Numbered from the stretch's first letter, positions 26,002-34,685 are shown. The stretch: DNA of 64,000 bases from Acidimicrobiales bacterium (GCA_041394185.1 JAWKIQ010000001.1:434001-498000), one strand, 5' to 3'. Numbers and translations: made by a program. Notes: a model not told the origin generated them from the sequence alone.

Positions 26002-27365
26002 GCGTCGCGGTGCTGTGCGGTCAGGTGGTCCTGGGTGCCTCGCGCCATAGCTTCCACCGACAGAAGCTCTGCGGCCCGCTCGCGCGACATCAGACCGGTT
26101 TCGACGACCTCGTCGACCAGTGAACGTCCGGACGCCAGCGAGCTCTTCACCACCGAAGCGGCTCGGTCGTAGCCGATCTCGAGATTGAGGGCCGTGGCAA
26201 CGGCGGGCGACAACTCGGCCAACCTCTTGCAACGTTCGCTGTCGGCCCGCAATCCGACGATGGTCTTTTCGGTAAGCGAGGTGCACGACCCGGCCAGAAG
26301 ATCCACCGACTCGAGCAGGTTTCGAGCCATCACGGGCAGGTACACGTTCAATTCCAGCTCGCCGCGCGACCCTGCGAATGCGATGGCCGTGTCGTTGCCC
26401 ACCACCTGTGCGCACACCTGTATGACCACCTCGCATATGACCGGATTGGTCTTGCCCGGCATTATCGACGAGCCGGGCTGTAGCTCGGTGAGGGTCAACT
26501 CGCCCAATCCGGTGCGGGGGCCGCTGGCCATCAGCCTGATGTCGTTGGCGATCTTGAACATCGCCAGGGCGGCTCCGCGAAGCTGCGCCGAGGCCTCGAC
26601 GAGGGCATCCTGGCCGCCCTGGACTGCAAAGTGGTGCAGCGGGGGCTGCCACCGAACCCCCGTGCGTTCCGTCAAGAGCTCACGAACCATGGCCGCATGC
26701 CCTGGGGGAGTGTTGAGACCGTTGCCGGTTGCGGTTCCGCCAAGCGGCAGGCGCACCAGACGGGTTTGGGCAGAGGCGATGCGCTCGATCGACTCGCGGA
26801 TCTGGGCGGCGTAACCGCCGAACTCGTCGCCGAGCATCACAGGGGTGGCATCCATTAGATGGGTGCGACCGGGCTTGACGACGTCGCCGAACTCTACGGC
26901 CTTGTCGGCCAGGGCATCGGCGAGTTGCCCGAGCGCTGGTAGCAGCTGGTCGCGTATGGCCAGCGACACGGCTACACGTATCGCGGTAGGAAAGGTGTCG
27001 TTGGTCGATTGCGACATGTTCACGTGATCGTTCGGGTGCACGGCCAACCCCGAAACCGACGAAGCGATGGAAGCCAGGACCTCGTTGACGTTCATGTTGG
27101 TCGAGGTGCCCGACCCCGTCTGGAAGACGTCGACGGGGAATTGATCGCGGTGCTTGCCAGTGGCGACCTCTTCGGCGGCGCCTACGATCGCTGCTGCGAT
27201 CTCGCGATCGAGACGGCCCACGTCGGCGTGCGAATTCGCGATGGCACAACATGCCTTGATGTGGGCCAGGGCCTCGATGATGCGGTGGTCGACCGTTTCG
27301 CCAGAAACGTCGAAGTTGGCGATGGCCGCCTGGGTGTTGGAGCCATAGAGCCGAACGTCATTCAT
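25998..27365 (-). CDS. fumC: class II fumarate hydratase
   Basis: 455-aa fumarase/aspartase superfamily protein. The signature GSSIMPGKTNPV is intact, as are TGSGTSTNMNVNEV and the His-containing GRTHLMDATPV. The N-terminal RLYGSNTQAAIANF fits FumC rather than adenylosuccinate or argininosuccinate lyases. It would interconvert fumarate and malate in the TCA cycle. The ATG at 27365 follows GAAGGGACGG. Aspartase cannot be wholly excluded, but the motif pattern favours FumC. Confidence 0.88.
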   Translation of the reverse strand: MNDVRLYGSNTQAAIANFDVSGETVDHRIIEALAHIKACCAIANSHADVGRLDREIAAAIVGAAEEVATGKHRDQFPVDVFQTGSGTSTNMNVNEVLASIASSVSGLAVHPNDHVNMSQSTNDTFPTAIRVAVSLAIRDQLLPALGQLADALADKAVEFGDVVKPGRTHLMDATPVMLGDEFGGYAAQIRESIERIASAQTRLVRLPLGGTATGNGLNTPPGHAAMVRELLTERTGVRWQPPLHHFAVQGGQDALVEASAQLRGAALAMFKIANDIRLMASGPRTGLGELTLTELQPGSSIMPGKTNPVICEVVIQVCAQVVGNDTAIAFAGSRGELELNVYLPVMARNLLESVDLLAGSCTSLTEKTIVGLRADSERCKRLAELSPAVATALNLEIGYDRAASVVKSSLASGRSLVDEVVETGLMSRERAAELLSVEAMARGTQDHLTAQHRDA

Positions 27366-27397
27366 GTTCGCCGTCCCTTCGTTGGTTGAGTGCGACG

Positions 27398-27423
27398 GTT
27401 TGACGACGTGGTTTCCAGGGTAG
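27398..27423 (+). promoter_or_regulatory. SigB/SigF-type promoter (GTTT-N16-GGGTAG)
   Basis: GTTT at 27398-27401 and GGGTAG at 27418-27423 with a 16-bp spacer match the SigB/SigF consensus. The -10 ends 10 nt before the ATG of the NuoF-like gene, so the transcript would be nearly leaderless. Confidence 0.65.
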
Positions 27424-27433
27424 GAGCCCACCC

Positions 27434-28876
27434 ATGAGAAACGAGCTTCAAAATCGCGTGCTCATGCCCACCGAGGTCCGCGACCTGACGGCACACCTGA
27501 GCGCCGGAGGCGCCAGGGGCTGGGCTACGGCTTCCACCTGGTCGTCCGAGCAGCTGCTCGAGATGATCCATGACTCCGGGCTGCGCGGCCGGGGCGGCGC
27601 CGGCTTTCCGACCGCCACCAAGTGGCGCACCACCGCCGAGCACTCAGCGTCGGCAGCCAGACCGCCGACGCTGGTGGTGAACGCCGCCGAGGGTGAACCT
27701 GGTTCTTTCAAGGACCGGCTGCTGATCAGACGCAACCCATACAAGGTGTTGGAGGGAGCCCTGATTGCGGCCCGAGCGGTCGGTGCGGGTCGCGTTGTCG
27801 TGGCAACAAAGGCCAAGTTCGAAACCGAGGTCGAGCGTCTGCAACAAGCAATCGGCGACATCGAGGCCAGCTCGGCCTTCGCTGACGCGCCCTCCGTCGA
27901 GTTGGTGCTGGGGCCCGATCGCTATCTCTTTGGTGAAGAAACGGCTCTGCTGGAGGTGGTCGCCGGCCGCCCGCCGTTCCCGCGCGTGAGTCCGCCCTGG
28001 CGCCATGGGACCGACCTCGAAGGTGATGATCGCTCGACTGCCGAAGTCGAGATGGCAACGGTCGACGGTGCGACGGACATACCGCCGACTGTGGTCAACA
28101 ATGTCGAGACGCTGGCACACGTCGCCGACATCGCCCGGTTCGGTTCGGCCTGGTTCCGCGAGCGGGGCACCAAGGACCAGCCGGGCACGATGTTGTGCAC
28201 CATCACCGGGCCACTTGACCAGCACGGCGTGGTAGAGGTGCCAGTTGGTTCAACCACAAACCAGGTTCTGTCCGAAGCCGGCGTGTCGGCCACTTCGCCC
28301 CTGCTGGCGATGATGCCGGGCGTTTCGCACCCCCTCGTGCCGGCCGACCGGTTCGATACCCCTCTCGGATATGGGTCCGGCGACGAATCGATCCATGTGG
28401 GCTCGGGTGCACTGCGGTTCTTCTCCAGCGAACAAGACCCGGTCGCAGTTGCTGCCGGGGTGGCCCGATTCCTGGCCGTCGAGTCGTGTGGTCAGTGCAC
28501 ACCTTGCAAAGCAGACGGTCTCGAACTAGCCGACATGATGTCGGTGCTGATGGGCGAGGGCGCGGTTCACGACGAGCTGCTCGAACAGTTTCTCACGCGG
28601 ACCGAGACCGTTGTCGAGGGTGCCCGCTGTGCGCTGGCGTCCCAGCAGGGCGACATCGCAGGCGCGCTCATCACAGACTTCTCCGAGGCGATACTGGCCC
28701 AGGCCGCCGGCACCGCCCCTGCCGTAGAAGCGGTGCCCACGGTTCCGCTGGTGGACATTGAAGGCGGACGGGCGCGCTACGAGCGGGCCCACCTCGAAGT
28801 AAACCCCGACTGGACCGAAGGTCAGGCGTGGGAAGGTGCCTACCCGGCCCAGTTGCACTCGGGTCCCCAGGGTTAG
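27434..28876 (+). CDS. NuoF-like NADH-binding flavoprotein (orphan)
   Basis: 480-aa homologue of the 51-kDa NADH-binding subunit of complex I. FMN/NADH motifs GLRGRGGAGFPT and NAAEGEPGSFKDR, the GEETALLEV block and the 4Fe-4S ligands ESCGQCTPCKADG plus a later Cys (ARCAL) are present. No other nuo, hox or fds gene flanks it, so it is not the complex I subunit gene in its usual operon. It may feed electrons from NADH to an unlinked partner. A SigB-type promoter directly upstream suggests stress control. AGGAG at 27422-27426 precedes the ATG. Confidence 0.85.
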   Translation: MRNELQNRVLMPTEVRDLTAHLSAGGARGWATASTWSSEQLLEMIHDSGLRGRGGAGFPTATKWRTTAEHSASAARPPTLVVNAAEGEPGSFKDRLLIRRNPYKVLEGALIAARAVGAGRVVVATKAKFETEVERLQQAIGDIEASSAFADAPSVELVLGPDRYLFGEETALLEVVAGRPPFPRVSPPWRHGTDLEGDDRSTAEVEMATVDGATDIPPTVVNNVETLAHVADIARFGSAWFRERGTKDQPGTMLCTITGPLDQHGVVEVPVGSTTNQVLSEAGVSATSPLLAMMPGVSHPLVPADRFDTPLGYGSGDESIHVGSGALRFFSSEQDPVAVAAGVARFLAVESCGQCTPCKADGLELADMMSVLMGEGAVHDELLEQFLTRTETVVEGARCALASQQGDIAGALITDFSEAILAQAAGTAPAVEAVPTVPLVDIEGGRARYERAHLEVNPDWTEGQAWEGAYPAQLHSGPQG

Positions 28877-29274
28877 TCCTGGGTCTGGTCGGTTGTTTCG
28901 GGAAGGTTCTGTATGCGGACCTGCCCGCGGGCCAGCAATCGTTGCTGGCCGTCCACTATCTCGACCAACCACAGCTGCTGAAGACGCCCTCTGTGGATGG
29001 GGGTGGCCGTTGCGGTCGCCCTGCCATCACCGATGGCTCTCAAGAAGTCGGTGTGGTTCGAGACGCCGACGACCTTGCCCTTGTCGCCGTACCAGGTCGC
29101 AGCGGCGACACTGGCCGCGGTCTCCACCAGGGCGCACCACACGCCGCCGTGCACTATTCCGTACGGCTGGTGGTGCTTGGGTTGCACATCGACGGTCAGC
29201 ACGACCCGATCTGCGGTGACCTCTTCGAACTCGATGCCCAGAGCATCGTTGAATCCGCTGGACGGGACCTGCAT
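28873..29274 (-). CDS. PaaI-family hotdog thioesterase
   Basis: 133-aa single hotdog-fold protein. The helix motif YGIVHGGVWCALVETAAS carries the HGG and acidic/polar residues of the PaaI/YdiI thioesterase family; the enzyme would hydrolyse aryl- or acyl-CoA thioesters. The ATG at 29274 follows GGAGG by 5 nt. It overlaps the end of the NuoF-like gene by 4 bp and is divergent from the UspA gene. Confidence 0.85.
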   Translation of the reverse strand: MQVPSSGFNDALGIEFEEVTADRVVLTVDVQPKHHQPYGIVHGGVWCALVETAASVAAATWYGDKGKVVGVSNHTDFLRAIGDGRATATATPIHRGRLQQLWLVEIVDGQQRLLARGQVRIQNLPETTDQTQD

Positions 29275-29331
29275 CAGAACCTCCGTTTCGAGCAGCGAGC
29301 TTACGACGGCCGCTCTGGGCGAACGCCACGA

Positions 29332-29357
29332 GTTTGGGGCGCAGCGAGGCCGGGTAA
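29332..29357 (+). promoter_or_regulatory. SigB/SigF-type promoter (GTTT-N16-GGGTAA)
   Basis: GTTT at 29332-29335, GGGTAA at 29352-29357, spacer 16 bp. The -10 ends 9 nt before the universal-stress-protein ATG, again predicting an almost leaderless mRNA. Confidence 0.7.
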
Positions 29358-29366
29358 CGACAACCC

Positions 29367-29816
29367 ATGAAAGCATTGGTTGCGATTGATGAAACCGAGG
29401 CCTCGTGGGACGCGGCCGTATTCGCCGGGGAGTTGTTCGGCGAGGACGACGAAGTGACGTTGGTGAACGTCTACGTACCCGTTGCCCAGGCGATGGCCGG
29501 AGCCGGCGGGCTCGTCGGCTTCCCGACGGTGGGTCTGAACCCCTACCTGAGCGATGTCGGCAAGAACGTCGAGCAGATCAAGAGCCGCCTTCGCCCCGCC
29601 GCCCAGGCGGCTGGGGCTGACGACATCGTGGTCGAGGAGGGCAGCGTGGTCGACGGCCTGTGCCAGGCCGCCGAAGAACTCGATGCCGATCTGTTGGTCG
29701 TGGGCAATCGGGATAGGGGCTGGTTGATGGGGCTTCTCAGCCCGTCGGTGAGCTCGCGCCTGGTGTCGTCGGCTCCCTGCCCAGTGTTGGTGGTCAGGCC
29801 CCGGGATCCTCGTTGA
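29367..29816 (+). CDS. universal stress protein (UspA family)
   Basis: 149-aa single-domain Usp. It starts KALVAIDETEASWDAAVFA and ends with a nucleotide-loop-like VVGNRDRGWLMGLLSPSVSSRLVSSAPCPVLVV, close to the G-2x-G-9x-G(S/T) ATP-binding consensus. Cytosolic stress protein; its position next to RsbW/RsbV and its SigB-type promoter place it in the general stress regulon. Its 3' end overlaps the convergent anti-sigma gene by 23 bp. Confidence 0.88.
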   Translation: MKALVAIDETEASWDAAVFAGELFGEDDEVTLVNVYVPVAQAMAGAGGLVGFPTVGLNPYLSDVGKNVEQIKSRLRPAAQAAGADDIVVEEGSVVDGLCQAAEELDADLLVVGNRDRGWLMGLLSPSVSSRLVSSAPCPVLVVRPRDPR

Positions 29817-30276
29817 GGTCGTGCTGATCCACGATGGCGTGGTCGTCGACGGTGGCGAACTCGGCTGTGATGCTGATCTCGTCGTCCACCGTCGCGACCG
29901 CGACCCGGTCGGCAAGGGCGGCAACGATGCCCAGGCCGCGCCCGCGCTCGGCCGACGGATCGGCAGGAGCCCAATTTGAAGTGTCGGGAATCGCCGGTCC
30001 GGAGTTCAGGTTGGTCACCGTGAGCCGCAGCGCTTCGTCATTACGCCACGCGAGCGACACGCGAACGTTGTCCTGATCGGTTGGGGACGCCTCTACGGCG
30101 TTGGTGACCAGCTCGCTGACGACCAGGGCAACCCGCTCTCGGCCGTCGTCGCTGACGCCGCCGAGCGAATCGAGCCACAACATCACGTCCGCGCGGGCCA
30201 CCGCCACCGAGGACGATTTTGGTGGATACGTGAGCACCCGGGGGTGGCTCGAGCCGCTGGCGGGGTGCGGGTTCAT
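29794..30276 (-). CDS. RsbW-like anti-sigma factor / serine kinase
   Basis: 160-aa GHKL (HATPase_c) protein. The N-box VVSELVTNAVEAS and G1-like GRGLGIVAALADRV motifs are intact, so ATP binding and phosphorylation of the STAS antagonist are plausible. It is the last gene of a minus-strand operon (baeRF-like, STAS antagonist, this protein), 10 bp after the antagonist gene. It may bind the sigma factor encoded at 33492 or act on the antagonist alone. Confidence 0.85.
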   Translation of the reverse strand: MNPHPASGSSHPRVLTYPPKSSSVAVARADVMLWLDSLGGVSDDGRERVALVVSELVTNAVEASPTDQDNVRVSLAWRNDEALRLTVTNLNSGPAIPDTSNWAPADPSAERGRGLGIVAALADRVAVATVDDEISITAEFATVDDHAIVDQHDLNEDPGA

Positions 30277-30286
30277 GTGACGCCGC

Positions 30287-30595
30287 CTAGCCCTCTACGT
30301 TGAGGTGGCCTTCGAGCGAAGTGATCTCGAACAACCGACGCACCGAAGCGCTCGGCTTGGTCAGAACCAGCCGCTTGCCCGCCGTGTCCAGGCGTCGATG
30401 CGCCACGACGATGGCCCTCAGCCCAGAGCTGTCGATGAACTCGATGTTGCTGAGGTCCAGGACGACGTCCTCGTCGGCCCCGAGCTCGTCGAGTTTGTCC
30501 GACAGGATCGACACAGAGTGCAGATCGACCACGCCGGAAGCTACGAGCAGCCTGGGCTGGGTCTCGTTTACGTCGAGTTCGGATGTAGCGGCCAT
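30287..30595 (-). CDS. STAS-domain anti-anti-sigma factor (RsbV-like)
   Basis: 102-aa single STAS domain. The phosphorylatable serine lies in IEFIDSSGLRAIV, the conserved site on which an RsbW kinase acts and from which an RsbU phosphatase removes phosphate. Unphosphorylated protein would sequester RsbW and free the sigma factor. It lies between the baeRF-like and RsbW-like genes on the same strand. Confidence 0.9.
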   Translation of the reverse strand: MAATSELDVNETQPRLLVASGVVDLHSVSILSDKLDELGADEDVVLDLSNIEFIDSSGLRAIVVAHRRLDTAGKRLVLTKPSASVRRLFEITSLEGHLNVEG

Positions 30596-30624
30596 CGAGA
30601 AACGAGCCTACCGCCCGAGCCACG

Positions 30625-31650
30625 TCAGGCGCTCCTGCGGTTACCACCAGAAGAAAACGATGGATCACGCACCAGCACACCGATGTCTTCGGCGGGTCCT
30701 CGGTCGCCGGTGCTGGGGATCACTCTGATCTCCATTCCGGCGAGCAGCGCTGTGCGAATGGCCAGGTCGACCATACGAGCGTTGTTCGGGCAAGAGTCCA
30801 ACTCGATCGCTGACACGTCGAAGGCGCCGGGCCCGAAGAAGGCCCGCCTGGTGTCATCTGGGTCGTCGTGCACGATAAGCAGGTCGCCACGGCCGGCGGC
30901 GAGGAACTGGAACGTCTGCTCTACCCCTTCTGCAGCCGCACCGTGTTCGAGCAAGAAGCGGAACTCGCGCAGTGCCGAAACCGTGCGGCGGGCCACAGAG
31001 TCGGCGACATGGCGCACCACGGCATCTGCAAATGTCGAGTTCTCGTTGCCTGCGTCGTCGTCGATGGCAACGACCTCGCAGCCAGCCGGCACCGTGCCGC
31101 GAACGTTGGGCAACAGCTTGTCGACGGCTTCGGGCCGACCGCCCATCGCGATCAGCTCGACCTCGCAATCTCGCGCCAGGCGGCCGATGCGTCGCGCCGC
31201 CTCGTGTTCATCTGTGCCTGCCGGCCTCACCGCGGGCTCCTGGTCAGGGATGAACTCGACCACCTCGAACCCGGCGTCGCCGGCCACCACCGTCAGATGG
31301 GGGACCCGCCACTGCTCCCACTCGAACAGCGGTGCCGCGTAGGGCAGCGAGTCGAGGAACCACCAGTCGTGGGCTGGACCCTCGTGGGAGGTGAACGAGA
31401 TAGTGGTGCCGTCATCGGCCGCGATGATCGCCTGTCCGCCGACGTCGCCGTAAACGGGAAGCGCCAGACGAGCAGTCAGTGCGTCGACAGCCTGGCGGCT
31501 GGCGCCGCGGGCCAGCAGCTGCTGGATCTGGCTGTCGCGATGCTCGATGTTCTCGTCGTCACCCCTGATGACGAAGGCGCTTATGTATGGGCCCGGGTGA
31601 CCGTACAGAGACAGAAGTGATTGGTCGGGTTCTGCAACTCTTCTCGACAT
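30625..31650 (-). CDS. Rv2629/baeRF-family (eRF1-like) protein
   Basis: 341-aa protein resembling the Rv2629-type peptide-chain-release-factor-1-like family of actinobacteria. Recognisable blocks are HRDSQIQQLLARGASRQAVD, PVYGDVGGQAIIAADDG and GGRPEAVDKLLPNV. Members are linked to dormancy or stress and to ribosome-associated roles by fold; no catalytic residue can be assigned. GGGAG precedes the ATG, and a SigB-type promoter lies at 31684-31708, making it the first gene of the minus-strand stress operon. Confidence 0.75.
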   Translation of the reverse strand: MSRRVAEPDQSLLSLYGHPGPYISAFVIRGDDENIEHRDSQIQQLLARGASRQAVDALTARLALPVYGDVGGQAIIAADDGTTISFTSHEGPAHDWWFLDSLPYAAPLFEWEQWRVPHLTVVAGDAGFEVVEFIPDQEPAVRPAGTDEHEAARRIGRLARDCEVELIAMGGRPEAVDKLLPNVRGTVPAGCEVVAIDDDAGNENSTFADAVVRHVADSVARRTVSALREFRFLLEHGAAAEGVEQTFQFLAAGRGDLLIVHDDPDDTRRAFFGPGAFDVSAIELDSCPNNARMVDLAIRTALLAGMEIRVIPSTGDRGPAEDIGVLVRDPSFSSGGNRRSA

Positions 31651-31683
31651 TTCTTTACTCCCAGTAGTCGGCTAGACCGGGGC

Positions 31684-31708
31684 CTACCCGATCGAGCCGG
31701 TACCAAAC
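31684..31708 (-). promoter_or_regulatory. SigB/SigF-type promoter (GTTT-N15-GGGTAG, minus strand)
   Basis: Read on the minus strand: GTTT at 31708-31705 and GGGTAG at 31689-31684, spacer 15 bp, 33 nt upstream of the baeRF-like ATG. It would drive the baeRF-rsbV-rsbW operon. Confidence 0.7.
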
Positions 31709-31709
31709 C

Positions 31710-33032
31710 ATGCTTGCTGCGTGGAAGTCAGCGCGGCGAGATAGCGTCTCGTGGGTGACCATCGAGGACGCGGGATCGCCCGCAGGACACGCTGAGCCGA
31801 GCCCGCCGAGCGGGCGGCAGGCGGGCGTGTCGGGAGCCGGTCAGCTCAGGCCCAGGGCCGATTCGCTGCTGGCATTCGCTCGGGCGCTGGCTGCGGCGTC
31901 CACCTTCGATTCGGTAGCCCAGTCGATCGCCGCTCACTCGGTGAGGGTTGTGCAAGCCGATCGTTGCCGCGTGATCTACCGCTGCGCCGACGAGGCCGGC
32001 GTCGGGCTCGAAGGGTGGGTTTCAGATCGTTCAGGCGAGGCGACCAGCACCGTCTTCGCCAACGGGCTGGGTCGGTCGTCGGCTATAGCAACCGCTCTGC
32101 GAGAGCGCCGGCCGGTGGTGGCCGACGGGCCAACCACCGACGGTGGCTCGCCAAGCCAAGATGAGCCGACCACGCTGGTTGCGATGCCCCTAGGCGGGCC
32201 CAGGCGCGCCGCTCTCGAGGTGTCCTGGAACGGGCGCAATCGAGTCGAGCGCACCACGCTCGACGACCTCGAGTTCCTGGCCGAACTGGGTCGCCAGGCG
32301 CTCGATCGCTCGTATCTGTTCGACCGCCAGCGTCTGGTCGCTCACGAGCTGCAGAGCTCGATGCTGCCTCAAGGGTTTCCCGACTTCGATGGCGTCGATA
32401 TGGCGGCGCACTATTCGCCTTCGGCCGTCGACATCGAGGTCGGCGGCGACTGGTATGACGCGGGAGTTCTGGGCGATGGGCGGCTTGTCATGGCCGTCGG
32501 CGATGTCGTCGGCCGTGGCCTGGGGGCAGCCTCGACCATGGGTCGGCTTCGCCACGCCTTTGCAGCCCTGCTGGCCAACACCCACAGGGTCGAGGCGCTG
32601 ACCGAACGCCTCGAGAAAGCTGCCTTCGGCATCGAGGGTGCATTCATGGCCACGTCGATCTTCGCGGCCCTCGACCGCGCCACCGGCGAACTGGCGTTGT
32701 TGTCGGCAGGCCACGTGCCGCCCATCATCCGCCGCAGCGATGGCTCGACGGCCGTCGCCGAGGTTCGGGGTCTGCCGCTTTGTGTGGTGGCCGACTCGTA
32801 CCGCGAAGTCGGGCGGGAACGCCTCGAGGTCGGTGACGCGCTGCTGCTCTACACGGATGGTCTGGTCGAGGGCAACGGCGAAGATCTCGACGACAACCTC
32901 GCACGCCTCGCCAGGTCGTTGTCAGGCACCGTAGGCCTCAGTGCGCAACGGATCTGCGACCATGTTCTTCAACAGATGGGCGCCGATGCCAACATCGACG
33001 ACATCGCCTTGATGTGTTTGGTCCGGACCTGA
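31710..33032 (+). CDS. GAF-PP2C serine phosphatase (RsbU-like)
   Basis: 440-aa two-domain protein: a GAF-like sensor (about residues 50-205) and a C-terminal PP2C/SpoIIE phosphatase (about 210-440). Metal-binding blocks VGGDWYDAGVL, AVGDVVGRGLGAA, LYTDGLVEG and NIDDIALMC are complete. It would dephosphorylate the STAS antagonist in response to a GAF-sensed signal and so activate SigB. A GTG at 31755 is an alternative start. It precedes the second anti-sigma gene and the sigma gene on the same strand. Confidence 0.88.
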   Translation: MLAAWKSARRDSVSWVTIEDAGSPAGHAEPSPPSGRQAGVSGAGQLRPRADSLLAFARALAAASTFDSVAQSIAAHSVRVVQADRCRVIYRCADEAGVGLEGWVSDRSGEATSTVFANGLGRSSAIATALRERRPVVADGPTTDGGSPSQDEPTTLVAMPLGGPRRAALEVSWNGRNRVERTTLDDLEFLAELGRQALDRSYLFDRQRLVAHELQSSMLPQGFPDFDGVDMAAHYSPSAVDIEVGGDWYDAGVLGDGRLVMAVGDVVGRGLGAASTMGRLRHAFAALLANTHRVEALTERLEKAAFGIEGAFMATSIFAALDRATGELALLSAGHVPPIIRRSDGSTAVAEVRGLPLCVVADSYREVGRERLEVGDALLLYTDGLVEGNGEDLDDNLARLARSLSGTVGLSAQRICDHVLQQMGADANIDDIALMCLVRT

Positions 33033-33040
33033 TGGCCCAG

Positions 33041-33066
33041 GTTTGGCTCACCGTCGAACTGGGAAA
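33041..33066 (+). promoter_or_regulatory. SigB/SigF-type promoter (GTTT-N16-GGGAAA)
   Basis: GTTT at 33041-33044 and GGGAAA at 33061-33066, spacer 16 bp, 45 nt before the anti-sigma ATG. It fits the GGGWAW -10 of SigB and would make the anti-sigma/sigma pair autoregulated. Confidence 0.6.
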
Positions 33067-33111
33067 CCAAACACCGACCGCCGACCGCCCCACGACAGGA
33101 GCCACCCTCTC

Positions 33112-33495
33112 ATGACCGAGGCCGCCATAACGATGCGGATTCCCGCCCAGACGAGGTTCGTCGGAGTGGCCAGGGTCACCGCTGCCAGCCTGGCTGCCGA
33201 TCTCGGCTTCTCGGTCGACGGCATCGACGACGTGGTGGCCGGGGTGAACGAGTTGGTAGCGATGCTGATCGAGTGGGCTGAGGACAATGGCTGTCAAACG
33301 ATGGCTCTGCAGTTCACGCTGACCGATGACGAGCTGAGGGCCGACGTACACGTCGAGGACGCAGATCGGGTTCCAGCTAGCCCCGAGCCCGACATCCTCG
33401 ACGACCTCGCGCGCCGTATTCTCGACCGCGTTGTCGACGAGTACCACATAGACGGCCCCAGCGGCTGGGTTCGCAGAGGCCTCCAGACCCCGTGA
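33112..33495 (+). CDS. degenerate RsbW-type anti-sigma factor
   Basis: 127-aa protein with the length and position of an RsbW-type HATPase_c anti-sigma factor. The N-box-like segment reads NELVAMLIEWAEDN, so the conserved Asn is missing, and no clear G1 box is seen. It may therefore bind the sigma factor without kinase activity. AGGAG at 33097-33101 precedes the ATG. Its TGA overlaps the GTG of the sigma gene (GTGA), implying coupled, stoichiometric synthesis with its likely partner. Confidence 0.7.
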   Translation: MTEAAITMRIPAQTRFVGVARVTAASLAADLGFSVDGIDDVVAGVNELVAMLIEWAEDNGCQTMALQFTLTDDELRADVHVEDADRVPASPEPDILDDLARRILDRVVDEYHIDGPSGWVRRGLQTP

Positions 33496-34250
33496 GTTCG
33501 CGTCCGGACCAGGGTGAGATAGACGCCCTCTTCGAGCGTTACCGCCAGACGCGCCGCCGCCGCGACCGTAACGCTTTGGTCGAGGCTCACATCGGATTCG
33601 CAAACCATCTGGCCAGGCGATATTCAAACCGAGGGCTCGAGCGCCAAGACCTGGAGCAAGTGGCCCTGCTGGCGTTGGTCAAGGCGGTCGACCGATTCGA
33701 TCCTGGTGTTGGAGCGGCCTTCACGACCTTCGCCGGGCGCACTATCGAGGGCGAACTCAAGCGCCATTTTCGAGACGCAGCTTGGGCGGTTCGGGTTCCG
33801 CGTTCGATGAAGGAGTTGCATCTGTTGGTCCGTTCGACCATCGAGCGCCTCACCAAGGACCTCTCCCGCTCGCCCTCGGTTTCAGAGGTTGCCGAGGCGC
33901 TCGACCTGGATGTGGATCAGGTGGTGGGAGCGCTGGGTGCGGGCAATGCGTTCTCGACCAGCTCGCTCGAGGGTGGCTCGTCTGTGGAAGGAGACGACCT
34001 CATCGATCGTTCGGCGCGGATTGCCGAGGTCGATGAGCAGGTCGAGGCCACCCCGTCGCGGGTTCTGGTCGAGCGGCTGCTCGATTCGCTGCCCGAGCGC
34101 GAGCGCGACATCGTGCGCTTGCGCTTCTACGACGAACTCACCCAGACCGAGATCGCGGACCGTGTTGGGGTCAGTCAGATGCATGTATCTCGGCTGCTGC
34201 GCCGGTCGATGGCGCTGATGCGCGAGGAGGCCGCCGGCGGTGACTCCTGA
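33492..34250 (+). CDS. RNA polymerase sigma factor, SigB/SigF/SigG family
   Basis: 252-aa group 3 sigma factor. Region 2 (NLARR-type segment FANHLARRYSNRGLERQDL and AFTTFAGRTIEGELKRHFRD), region 3 (RSPSVSEVAEALDLDVDQV) and region 4 (LPERERDIVRLRFYDEL plus the HTH TQTEIADRVGVSQMHVSRLLRR) are all present. It is coupled to the degenerate RsbW upstream. The recognition sequence expected for this family (GTTT...GGGTA) occurs seven times at nearby genes, so it is very probably the general stress sigma factor of this locus. Confidence 0.93.
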   Translation: MSSRPDQGEIDALFERYRQTRRRRDRNALVEAHIGFANHLARRYSNRGLERQDLEQVALLALVKAVDRFDPGVGAAFTTFAGRTIEGELKRHFRDAAWAVRVPRSMKELHLLVRSTIERLTKDLSRSPSVSEVAEALDLDVDQVVGALGAGNAFSTSSLEGGSSVEGDDLIDRSARIAEVDEQVEATPSRVLVERLLDSLPERERDIVRLRFYDELTQTEIADRVGVSQMHVSRLLRRSMALMREEAAGGDS

Positions 34251-34292
34251 CGCGTCTTCCGGCGACTGATCCAGAGTCAGTCGGCAGTCTCG

Positions 34293-34676
34293 TCAGTCGG
34301 CAGTCTCGAGAGCTGTCGCCCCGCTGAGATCGAGCCGTTCCAGGACGTCGGCGTCCTCGGGGCTCGCATTGGGCCCGTATCCCAGCACCAGGTTCGATTT
34401 GGTGGCGCAGCGTGGGCAGCGACCGGCGATGAGGATCAACATGTCGGCGACGTCGCTGGCGCCTTCGAGCCGATGCTCGAAGATGGCCTCGTACTGTGAG
34501 GCCGAGTACTCGGCGCTGCAGGTCGAGCACGCGACCCTGCCGTTGCTGAGCGACCGCATCGACCCGTCGAAGCCTGCTTCTCGAGCAGCTTGGGTGGCTC
34601 CGATGAGTGTGTCGGCGCCGGTGGCGTAATCGCCGAGCGTGTTTGAAGATCGTTTGTCTTTTTGTCTGTTGGCCAT
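34293..34676 (-). CDS. zinc-ribbon-like protein of unknown function
   Basis: 127 aa, cytosolic. Two CxxC knuckles (ACSTCSAEY and RCPRCATKS, about 38 residues apart) suggest a structural zinc site. No family recognised. The ATG at 34676 has no Shine-Dalgarno; a SigB-type -10 ends 9 nt upstream, so translation is probably leaderless and stress-induced. Divergent from the copper-storage-like gene, with back-to-back SigB-type promoters between them. Confidence 0.65.
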   Translation of the reverse strand: MANRQKDKRSSNTLGDYATGADTLIGATQAAREAGFDGSMRSLSNGRVACSTCSAEYSASQYEAIFEHRLEGASDVADMLILIAGRCPRCATKSNLVLGYGPNASPEDADVLERLDLSGATALETAD

Positions 34677-34685
34677 GGGCCTGAC

